Source: Apostichopus japonicus (Eukaryota; Echinodermata; Holothuroidea; Aspidochirotida; Stichopodidae). From it: DNA of 64,000 nt. Each line of letters starts with the position of its first letter. The first letter of the stretch is position 1. Both the position numbers and the translations under genes were made by a program. The stretch is from NCBI RefSeq assembly GCF_037975245.1, contig NC_092576.1:40552111-40616110 (forward strand), in the 5' to 3' direction. The notes under the pieces are model-generated. The model did not search any database. It saw nothing but the letters and a program-made list of their open reading frames with translations, and was not told the DNA's origin. Below, in pieces: positions 12,753 to 24,900 of the stretch.

Positions 12753-12906
12753 TTATGCGAGCACCAACTTCAATGCCACTGCCATCAGAGCAACAACAAT
12801 AATCAATTTGATTCCATAGAAGAACCTTCTCTCAGATTTCGAATAGACCTTCGTTAACATCGATGTGATGTTCTTCTTGGTCTTGGAGAATGGAGGGTAG
12901 CGAATT
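12753..12906 (-). CDS. aldh3: ALDH3-A exon 12 (C-terminal anchor)
   Basis: Residues 451-501 and TAA (12753-12755). It opens with [11 protein letters not shown], a basic linker, and closes with the hydrophobic segment [17 protein letters not shown]. This matches the family pattern of YPP followed by a tail anchor. Confidence 0.93.
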
Positions 12907-15900
12907 CTGTGAGACGGAAACAGAAAAGTCAAAAATGATCATTCCAGTCGATGAAAATTATAGAAATTGTTTCTTTTAAATGAAGAGTCTTGTTCTTCCA
13001 AAAACACTGTACATATAGAGCAAGTAGGTTGAGGTCAAGGGTCGCATCACAAACATCTCTGCTGGTTATATATAGCTCTCTCTAAATGTCATTAATTTGA
13101 CCTTGAATGTCCAGTAGTATTGACCTTTAATACATAGATCCTGACCTGAAGTTCCTCCAAGCAAATCTACCGAACGACCTAACTTGAGCATGCTGATTAT
13201 CTCAAGTAGTATGGTCACAGGGGTCAAAGTTCATCACTGACCAAGGAGCTGCTGCTTACACACTTAAAGGGTGTGAAGACTCGCACAAAAAGAAATGTCT
13301 AATGCCGGTAATTTGACCTAGTTTCAAATGAGGTGTAACAGAAGTGTTAAACACCACCATCGATCCCAGAAAATACATGCACAGCTTGCTGCCGTCTGTA
13401 ATTAGACACTAGTGTACAGTCAGTACATACAGCTGCGGTCAATACCCACAGCACAGTGTAAAAACGATACAGCGATGGACATCTCAGGTCCAGCTAAAGA
13501 TAACAAGGTATCACGTTTCATTACTGTCTGCATTTTGTAGAGACACAAACAAAACGTCACTTGCAAGCAACAGAAAGTTATCTTTTTCAGATGGCCTCAC
13601 ACAGTTTGGGGCGAGTCTTCAATGCCTTTAACTGACCAATTAACACTAACATGAATGTGCCAGGGATATGCACAGCCTACAAGTGACCCAGAGTTTCCTC
13701 ATGCTCCATATCAAAGCCAGGTCTACATAGCTTGGAGCTGTGCCAATGAAGTACGTCTATGTGTAGCGTATACCCTCCATAGCTTTATGCAATGAGTAGG
13801 TCTGTGTGCAATGGTACAGCTTCCACATTCATTCATACTGAGGTCTTAAAGTGTGACTATTGTAGGTTCATAATTACCCATAGTGACATGGTGCATCATT
13901 CTGATGAGTGACTGGTGTAATTTATTATCAAGAAAAAAAATTCTAAAATTAGCAAAGATTTTTAAGAAAAATTTCTGAGCAAATTTTGTTAAGCAACCAA
14001 GGTCGACCACCAGAAGATCGCTTTATTAAAATTCAAGTAGATACCTACCCCATTACCAACTCAGACGGTACCGGTCGTGGATCAATGATGCAGGCCTTCT
14101 TATGTGAGAGTGCCTCCAACGTGAAGTTGCCATGGTAACTACCCATTCCACTATGACCGACGCCTCCGAAGGGTAATGCAGGCACTGTGTAATAAAGTTA
14201 AGTGTGATCTTGTTGTAGGATGCAAGGCACAATGAAGTTCATGTTAAAATTTACACAGTGGATGGTTCAGAATTTAACAAGGTCACTTTGGCAAATTCAG
14301 GTTTTAGCACTAGGGTTAGTTTAAATCAAAGGAAAAGTGTTTTTAAATACCATACAGGATTTGAGAGGTCTTTTGCTACTTAAGATTTTTTTTTTTTCTT
14401 CAAAGGTCTCCACTTTTCAGTAGGCTACTGATTCTTTCTTCTACTGAAAATTTTGAACCAAAGGATTGGCAACATTGGCCAATTAAGGAAATGTTTTACC
14501 TATGGGATGGCATTTCTTTTTAATTTCAATCAAAATATTTAATTTAACTATGTACATTATCAGTCACCAAGATGTAATTCTGTTTATGGCTTCACATTAA
14601 CTGTTTAAAGTATAAATACGTACATCATTGTTAAAAGTTACACTATTATAGTTAATATATTTATGATGTCACAATATTAATATTCCAACCTCCAGTCAGA
14701 GTTGAGATTTTTCAATCTAATCCAAGTCGCAACTTTACTCTGCAGTAGTAGATCTGTACTCCATTCCCCACCCCCCCCCCAACCCCCCCCTACTGCCTAG
14801 GGTAGAAACCTTGAGATATCCAGCAAAATAATACCTGGTGATTTCAAGAAAAAAATCAAATGAATGGTTATTGTTTTAATAATCTAACAATGCAAACTAC
14901 ACACAACTCCACATAAATCTGCTTCAGTTTGTTAAATTACCAGTTTTTGAATTTTGGAGATTCTACAAAGATATTAAGAGACCATGTATATTGTATATTG
15001 TGATAACATCTCTTACAATGGCCTACCTGTTGCTTGTATTAGTAGTTCATTGAACATCAAACTTCCACTCGATGTCTCCTTCATAAATCTCTCATGCAGT
15101 CTCTTATCACCGGTGAAAACGTACAACGCCAATGGTTTCTCCCTGTAGAGAGGGGAGGGGGGAATAAAAAAAACTTTTGAAACGAAAATTCACGTATTTC
15201 CTACTTTTGTATGTTAACCTTTATGAGTACGACAACCATTTTTGATGAAAGGGGGGTGGGGGGGGGGGAGAGAAGGAACACTGTTCATATTGGGGTACAT
15301 AATGCTAAGAAGTTATAGAATTACAACCCATGGGTGGTGAAGGGTTTATAAAGGCTCCTAATAATAAAATGGTCAAATAAATGTTATTGGTTTAGACAAA
15401 TTGTGTAGTTGAAGAATGGAAAACCTAACTGGTAAATTATAAACAAATTTTAAATAATCCAGGAAGTTGGGACAATTTTCCAATGCTTACACAACACTTT
15501 ACTATCCTCTCATATCATGTTTCAAAGCACTCATACTAGCAGTATAAACAGTTCCTAACCTTTAGCTGATTCTAGTGCTAATACCACTCTATACTGTCCT
15601 CTCATACCATGCTTCAAAGCACTCGTACTGACAGTATGAACAGTTCCTAACCTTCTAATGCTAATACCACTCTATACTGTCCTCCCATATCATGCTTTGC
15701 AGCATTCATACTAGCAGTATAAACAGTTCCTAACCTTGATCTGATTCTAATGCCAATACCACTCTACACTGTCCTCCCATATCGTGCTTCAAAGCACTTG
15801 TACTGACAGTATGAACAGTTCCTAACCTATATCTGATAATTCATACTGACAATATAAGTGACTTGAACTGTCACATGAAGGTACCTAACTGACAACATTT

Positions 15901-18900
15901 TCCCAATTGTTTGTAAGAGCAGAGCAATATTTCACTTGAAAGGGATTTGAAACATCAACCTCAGAGGTCTCCCTTAAAAGCTGTATTCTGGGATGTATCA
16001 AATAAAGTTGGGTTTGATCCTGAGGTACACGGTATGAAAGGTACCAGGGCTTCTGACTGGTATCCCCCTCCCTCCCTTCCCCCCTCCCCCCCCCCCACAC
16101 GATCCACAAAGCTAAGCTATGGCAGTACATGGATCGCAACATCCCAAGAGCTGGCCAAATATTTCTTGCTCAGATTTTCAGGTTTAGACATCCAAAATCT
16201 AACAAGAGTTTATCATACTGACAAGTCAATTAGAAACAAACCTTTTCAAATTAAGAGAAAAACTGTTATTTCCAAGATATAATTTAAATCAATAGTATCA
16301 CATTTAAGGGGACCATCTCAACATATACCTTGTTTGAGCCTGCTTATGCGTTGTATATTTCAATGTTCTTATTACATAGTCAAGCCTACATATGTCATAT
16401 TCTATATATCTAATATATCTTGAGGGATTCAATGCTGAATTCTCAAAGCAAATGTCACCCTTGTGACCTCTGAACCCTCACCCTGAGTTGATCAATTTAA
16501 TGGCTTCGTCTGCGCCTTGGACAGAAACGATCGGCAGTAGAGGACCAAAGATCTGAAACGAAAAGACAGTTTACTTTTGAATCACATCAGATCTTTCTTT
16601 TTTGCAAATGGTATTATTCAAACCATGTAAAACAAGCAACTTCTTAATGCCTTTTTGTCAAATTAATCAAAACTATTCCAACAGAATTAGCTATGCAAAA
16701 TCTGGATCGGAAAATTGATTAATTCAGTGCTTTATAGTTTCGCTACTGATCCAATTTCATTTCCCCAGTGTCATGTGGTAAGAGTAATCAATGACTTAAG
16801 ACAGTTTGAAATAGGTCCTAAGATGCCTAAAATTTCAGGTTCTTAGAATTATTTTTTTGGGGGGGGGTTCTAAATGAGGAAACCTTATATTGGGAGCAGA
16901 GGACTTGAAGTAAGACCAAATAAATGAATTCCATATTTACAGAATCCTGCATTACATATATATATATATTTTTAAATCTCTCATTTTGATTGTATTTACT
17001 TCCATGGATGTAGACATATATATGCATTTACTATAAAAAGATACGATTATCCTAAGATTTCCAAACAAGTGCAAGTTAACATAATCATGAATTATCTGTT
17101 TTGTAATTTTACATCTAGATATTGTGTATAGATATTAATAAATATGTAACTTTGCAGGGGTTCGTACAATCGTTGGAACATGGTTCATGCATGACTAGCG
17201 TTATCATATCATCTCTTTGCTTCCTTGACATGTCATTAATGGTTGTATGAAAATCCCAGTTCGTTACTTATCAAAATTTTCAAATATCTCGCATAAAGTA
17301 CCTCCTCCTTCATGATTTGATCACTAAATGTGATGTCATCAAAGACGGTCGGCTCGATGAACTTTTCCGTCCGATCAGATTTTCCTCCGTGGACGATGTT
17401 CTTTTTCTGACTCTCCATCAGTTTATTAAGTCGGCTGTGAGCGGAAGAGAGATGGCATTAACTATCGATCATAAATTGGTCACGTTATATTCCTTTTGAG
17501 ACGTAGTTCCATTTTCATTTTTTGAAGTACACACGTTATCATATTTAAATCATGTCTATCAGAATTTGCTGCAAAAGTTTAAATAGCATACTAAAAAATT
17601 GCTAGAAGTTTTTAATAATGATGATTCAAAAATTTCATCAGGGTGTTTAAGAATTATTAAAATGCCTGTTGTTGATCAACAACTAAACAAAAAGTATCAG
17701 TACTGTTAGAGAGATAGTAGCATACTGGTTGAAATTCAGCTGGGTGACCATTATCAGACTATCTAGCATATTTGAAGGTAATACTGATGGCCTGAAAGTA
17801 GCTAGATTTATATTCAGCAACAACACTCTGAAATTCTCTCTCCTCACCAAACCACGTTCCCAATGGGGACAATCATTACCAGCTTGTAACTGAATGAAAT
17901 TAACAACTTCTGTTATTGGCCATATAATCATCATTTCTCTGTATGAATGTTGACTATACTTTTCATGAACACACAGTTTGTCCATACACCTCTTGTGTGA
18001 ATGTTAGCCATACTTGTGAGCAAGATAATTCTCATTACATTTCTAAAATATGTGATAACTATAAACAGGGCACAAACAAAGGACAGAGAGAGGCAACTTG
18101 GGGGGGGGCAGAGCAAACCTTTCTTTAGGGCACGTTAGAAATTATCTACGATTTTCATTGGAATGGGAGGGGCTTTCACCCCAGCTTTATCAGCATTCAA
18201 AAGGGCACCACAGGCAATTTTCAAAACCCTGAAAGGGCACGCAATGTATTTTCCCTCAAAGTGGGAATATTTAATGTAAGGAAATGTCAGAAAATGATAA
18301 GGATCCTTGTAAATGTTCATAAGCTACACATCTAGAACTGAATGCTTCCCAAAAGCGATTATTAGCTGCTTTCTGGCGACAAATATCTCTCTGGTAAAAA
18401 TACCCCATGCATTTTGGATGAGCTTTGAGCCCTGCTTGGCTTCTTTATGAGTGCACCTACAGCTAACTTTATAACAAGGCACACAACAGCTTTTGTCATT
18501 TTGTAACATGATTTTGAAGGACATTACATGCCCTGCTGGAGAGGAAGGCAGCTATTACACGTACACCACTGCTCTTTGCTTCAAAGTAGCAATTAATCAA
18601 TTAATCAATCAATCGCCTATTGTTCTCAGTGTCTGTTGAATGTTCCCTTTGGTTTGTTTCATTCATTCACAGTCTCAGTTTGAGCTTTCAGCTTTTATAT
18701 CTAATGTCTTCACATAAACATCCTTGTCTAACTGTCTGGGGAGGAAGGCAGCGATTACACAAACACTGCTGCTATTTGCTTCAACGTATCAATCAATCAA
18801 TCAATCACATATTTTTCTCAGTGTCTGTAGAACAGGGATGGGCAACCTATTTGAATGAATGGGCCAGATATAAGGAGTGAAAAATTGACTGGACCACACC

Positions 18901-21900
18901 TTGCCAACGATTTCAAACCTTTGATTCCGAGGACTTTCAAGCAATAGGTGTGTGTACTTAATCTGTATTCACAAAAACATAATATCAATACAGTACAGTT
19001 GATAATTGATGGGGATAATAGGCCTACCTGACAGCATCATTAGTGCCGATAAATTCTAAGCAGCTAGCTTTTTTTTTGTGATGATGTAAAATAGATTGAT
19101 TTTTTTCTTGAGACATCTCACGGGCCGCATAAAAATCACTGGCCGCGCCGCATGTGGCCCGCGGTTCGTAGGTTGCCCACCCCTGCTGTACAATGTTTCA
19201 CAGATAGATCCTTTATCTAACTCACTCAAAATGTCTTTCGTTAATTATTCTCCCGTAGTCTTCGTGTTCTTTCGGATTTTCCCCATAGAATTGAGTCATA
19301 TATTTCTTCACTTCTTCGATGAACTTTTCCTTCACGTCGGCGTGGCACAGAACGTAATCCGGTGCGATGCACGTCTGACCGCAGTTCATCAGTTTTGCCC
19401 AAGCTACTCTCTTGGCACTCACCCCCACGTTGACCGTGTTGTCCACGTAAACGGGGCTGAAGAATACATGAATTACATAACAGGGGCTAAATTATACGGT
19501 ATAGTATCAGAAAGTTGGTATGCAAAATGAGCGAAATTGCTATGCGAAATGGGCAAATTGCTATGCAAAATGGGCAAACTGCTATCCAAAATGGGGGAAA
19601 TTGCTATGCAAAATGGGCAAATTGCTATGCAAAATGGGCAAATTGCTATGCAAAATGGGGGAAATTGCAATGGAAAATTGGCAGATTGCTATGCAAAATG
19701 CGCAAAATTGCTATGCAAACGGGGCTGAAGAGTACATGAATTACATAACAGGGACTAAATTATATGGTATAGTATCAGAAAGTTGGATTGCTATGCAAAA
19801 TGGGCAAAATGCTATGCAAAATGGGCAAATTGCTGTGCAAAATGGGCAAATTGCTATGCAAAATGGGCAAATTGCTATGCAAAATGAGGGATTGCTATGC
19901 CAAATGGGCAAATTGCTACACAAGGGCATAGATGTATGTATAGGAGTGTACACAGGAAACATGGTATTTAGTAAAGGAACGTTCACCGACTTCAAAGTTG
20001 CTTTTTGAAAAATTTAAGCATGATCTGAAAAGGCCATTCAATTTATTTTGTGTAATGAGATTTAGAAATGAAATTTTCAAGAGAACCCTGTTAGTGACCT
20101 ACGGAACTAGTTTATTGTTTATTCCTGTCAAATGATGCATGAATTTACTTTGCTTCATTCCAACTAAGAAATCTGTCAAATATTTAAATTCAATTGGAAT
20201 ATTTTCATTTCACACCCCCCCCCCCCCCTTGATTTTTAACTCATTTCCAAACACTTACCTTTTTCCTCCGAGTTCTAACGTGACTGGAGTCAGGTGTTCT
20301 GCGGCTGCACGCAGGACAATCTTGGCAACGTGTTGGCTGCCGGTGTATAGGATGTGATCAAACCTCTGTTTGAGGAGTGTTTGGGCCACCTCGGCACCGC
20401 CGTTAACGATGCGATAACAATCCTAGATAGAATGAGAGAGAAGAAAAACCAAAAACATTTTAAGGTCATGGATGAAGGGAAAACATTATACAACTCATGA
20501 GAGCACATGGGTTTATTTCACCAGAATTTTTTACTTTTAAGATTGCTTGATGGACTTTAAAATCATATTACCTCATCAAGATATTTTGGGAGGATTCTTT
20601 CCAGCAACTCAGCGGTGGCTAACGCAAGCTCGGAGGGCTTAATGATTGCTGCATTACCTGTAAGAAGAAACCAATAAAATAGATGTTTATTGTCGCTAAA
20701 GAGAAGGCAGTATACAGAATCTCTCAAAACAAGATTCGGGGTTTGTCAAAGCCACCTGGTGCCCAATGCACAAACCCATTTGCAATGAGTGAAGATTAAT
20801 GAGTGGAGTTACTAAAGGAATATTTCGTTGGCATACGATGTGAGACTAATATTGATGAGAGAAATATTACAAACACTTATATAGTTGAACACCCTCCATC
20901 TCAATGTCTTCTCTCAAGCCACTTTTTTATTCAATCTGTTTTGACTAGCTTAAAACTTCCACAGTTATTCCAAGAAGTTCCTCACAGTAGGTGGTCTGTG
21001 TTATCAACATGGCATATATGTTATTCAGAAGCTATAGCTTGGCTATGATAACCACTTTGTTGATTTATCTGCAAAGCTTCATACATGATTTGTAAGTTTT
21101 GCTTAGCAGTCAATTTCCTCGGTAGTTAGTATGCCATCAGAATGCAACTTTTTTTGTAGAAATTTTATTTTCCACTGTGAATAAACGATGGAAATGTTAT
21201 CAAACAATTACCCTGACTTCATCATTTACTCTCCATATTGCTTGATGCACACGAGAAAATATCACTGAATTGGGATTCTAAGTCCAGTGAGGGATAAGTG
21301 AGTTGTCTTGCTACTAAATCATTTTGTACATATATAATGTTTGGTTTGCTTTGTTACACCTACCTGTAGCAATAACTCCCACTAACACCATAAGGGTAAG
21401 CTGTATGGGGTAATTCCTTTCTTACACCAACCTGTAGCAATAGCTCCCACTAGCACCATAAGGGTAAGCTGTATGGGGTACAGCTTACACCAACCTTACA
21501 CCTACCTGTAGCAATAGATCCCACTAACACCATAAGGGTAAGCTGTATGGGGTACAGCTTACACCAACCTTACACCAAACTGTAGCAATAGCACCCACTA
21601 ACACCATAAGGGTAAGCTGTATAGGGTAATTCATTTAATACACCTACCTGTAGCAATAGCGCCCACTAACACCATAAGGGTAAGCGGTATAGGGTAATTC
21701 ATTTGATACACCTACCTGTAGCAATAGCTCCCACTAACACCATAAGGGTTTACAAGCTGTATGGGGTAATTCCTTTGTTACACCAACCTGTAGCAATAGC
21801 CCCACTAACACCATAAGGGTAAGCTGTATGGGATAATTCCTTTGTTACACCTACCTGTAGCAATAGCTCCCACTAACACCATAAGGGTAAGCATTATGGG

Positions 21901-24900
21901 GTAATTCCAAGCACCAATGATCAAACACAACCCGTAAGGATCTCGGTGAATATACGCCTCTCTGCCAAAGAGAATTAACGAGCCATCGTGTACCTGAAAA
22001 AAAAATCAAGTTTTAGAAAAGTTTAAGAAATTACTACTAACTAAAGATCAAATTTTGTTTCTCAACCCAATGGCTCTAACATGTTTCAAGAAATAAAAAA
22101 ATAAAAAAAAAATAATAATAAGTAAATAAAACTGTTAGCAAACTGCTTATCCACTAGAGAGCCTGTGTAAGAGAATGTGTAAAAGTAAGTTGGCCTGACG
22201 TTTAGATCCTAGCAGGATCTTCTTCAAAGGCTAAATGACAAGTAACAGTAACAGAAGGGACAAAAACATGCACAGAATACAGACAGGTTATTGAGCACGG
22301 TGAACACAAAGAGATAGATGTAAGGGGATTAGTAGACAAGGGATGGAGAGAAGAAAGAAACCAACAGGGGAAGAGGAGAGGTAGGAGATAAACAGTGGAG
22401 GGACAAAGAGAGGATAAGAAAATCAGAACTAAGTTGGCTGGGTGATGGCCAGATCCATCCATGGTCCTCTAGGGGAGTGATTATAGATTCCAACATGCAT
22501 ATACATGCATATGCATGCCAACATGCATATATGCACGTTGGCATGCATACATGCATGCCCCTATGTATATGCATGCCTGCTGTTGGTGGTGGCTATGGTC
22601 AGGTCAATTTGAGGCATACAAACACACAAGGAGGTATTATATATTTGTACATACTGCCCTGTGTATGTTAGGAAACATAACAGAGATAACTGCTAAATGA
22701 GTTTGCTGTTTTGTGGAGTGTTTTTAGTGTAGTAATGATGTAGTATTATTTCAATATAACATCAGTGTAATATAACATCAGTGTGATATCACTGAAGTAC
22801 CAGTGTAGTGTAGTGGCAGTGTAGTATCACTGTAGTACCAGTGGAGTGTAGTGTCAGTGTAGTGTCAGTGTAGTGTCACTGTAGTACCAGTGGAGTGTAG
22901 TGTCAGTGTAGTGTCAGTGGAGTGTTGTGTCAGTGTAGTGTTGTGTCAGTGTAGTGTCAGTGGAGTGTAGTGTCAGTGTAGTGTCAGTGTAGTATCAGTG
23001 TAGTGTCAGTTTAGTGTAGTGGCAGTGTAGGATCAGTGTAGTGTAGTACCAGTGTAGGGTAGTGTCAGTGTAGGATCAGTGTAGTGTCAGTGTAGTACTA
23101 GTTTAACAAGAGCCCAAGGGCACTGTGGTTCCTTGCTTGGGGTATATGACAATACACATAATATTATCAAGCAAGATTGGGCTCAAATAGTCAAAGTAAT
23201 TGTGGTCCTACATGTTCCCATAAAGTAACCAACACTATAGTCAACACTTTTGTGATCACAAAATGTGATCAGATTTTTTATCAAAAGGCACTTTTGAGAT
23301 CTAAATATGGCGTCGAAAATGTAAGAAATATAAGAGATCTACAAGCGTGTCAACAGATATGATAACATTGGTGACCTCAGATGACATGACCTTTAAGTTT
23401 CAAAATGTTCCACCACCCCATTCACAACTTGTCCCAAAATATCAACCATGTCACATCTTGGCATTGAGATTTAATTGCATTAAATGTCAAAAAATTAACT
23501 TTGAACTTGTATACATAACTTCACACACAAAGGTCACCCGGAGGTCAACCAATGGACATTTTTGATCGGTGAGACCTAAATATAGCATGACTGTAAAAAT
23601 TCAAACATTTTTTCTTTGCCCATTTTCTCCCCCCAAAATACTACTTTTTTAACATTAGCTGACCTTTGGTGACGTTGGATCACATGACCATTAGGTTTGT
23701 AAATATTCCCCTTACCATTTGCAACTTGTCCAAAAAAATCAACCTTGTCACACCTTGGCACTGGGAGTTATTGCTTTAAATGTCTGAAAATTAACTTGAC
23801 CTCATATAACTTCGCACACGAAGGTCACACGGGGGTCAACCCATTGACATTTATGATCAGAAGGTACCTTTAACATCTGAAAATAGCATCGAAACTGTAA
23901 AATTCCACAAAACACGAAAAGGTCACCAGAGGTAAAATTGAGGTCAGGGGTCACCCAGATGCGGGTCGACAAATGGATTACATTGAAGCAACTCCCAACC
24001 CTAACGGACAATTTGTTCTCAAGTAATCGCAAAAATACTACTTTTTTAATCATTAATTGACCTTTGGTGACCTTGTATCACATGACCGTAACGTTGGAAA
24101 ATATTCCCCTATACCATTTGCAACTACTCCAAAAATATCAACCTTGTCACACCTTGGAACTGGGAGTTATTGCATTAAATGTCTGAAAATTAACTTTGAC
24201 CTCATATAACTTCGCACATGAAGGTCACACGGGGGTCCACCCATTGACATTTATGATCAGAAGGTACCTTTAACATCTGAAAATAGCATCGAAACTGTAA
24301 AATACCACAAAACACGAAAAGGTCACCAGAGGTCAAATTGAGGTCAAGGATCACCCAGATGCGGGTCGACAATTGGATTACATTGAAGCAACTCCCAACC
24401 CTAACGGACAATTTGTTCTCAAGTTATCGCAAAAATACTAGTTTTTTTTATCATAAATTGACCTTTGGTGACCTTGTATCACATGACCGTTAAGTTTGAA
24501 AATATTCCTCTATACCATTTGCAACTACTCCAAAAATATCAACCTTGTCACACCTTGGAACTGGGAGTTATTGCATTAAATGTCTGAAAATTAACTTTGA
24601 CCCCATATAACTTTGCACATAAAGGTCACACGGGGTCAACCTGATGACATTTATGAGCAGAAGGTACCTTTGACATCTGAAAATAGCATCAAAACTGTAA
24701 AAATCCCCAAAAACATGTTAAGGTCACCAGAGGTCAAATTGAGGTCAAGGGTCATCCAGATGCGGGTCAACAATTGGATAACATTGAAGCAACTCCCAAC
24801 CCTAACGGACATTTCGTTCTCAAGTTATCGCAAAAATACTAGTTTTTTATCATTAATTGACCTTTGGTTATCTCGGATCACATGACCGTTAAGTTTGAAA

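Noticed and set aside
19520-20008. 162-codon plus-strand frame with a repeated NCYAKWAN pattern
   Set aside because: It is the 21-bp minisatellite translated (21 is divisible by three, so it stays open); it overlaps an intron of ALDH3-A and has no start context or homology.
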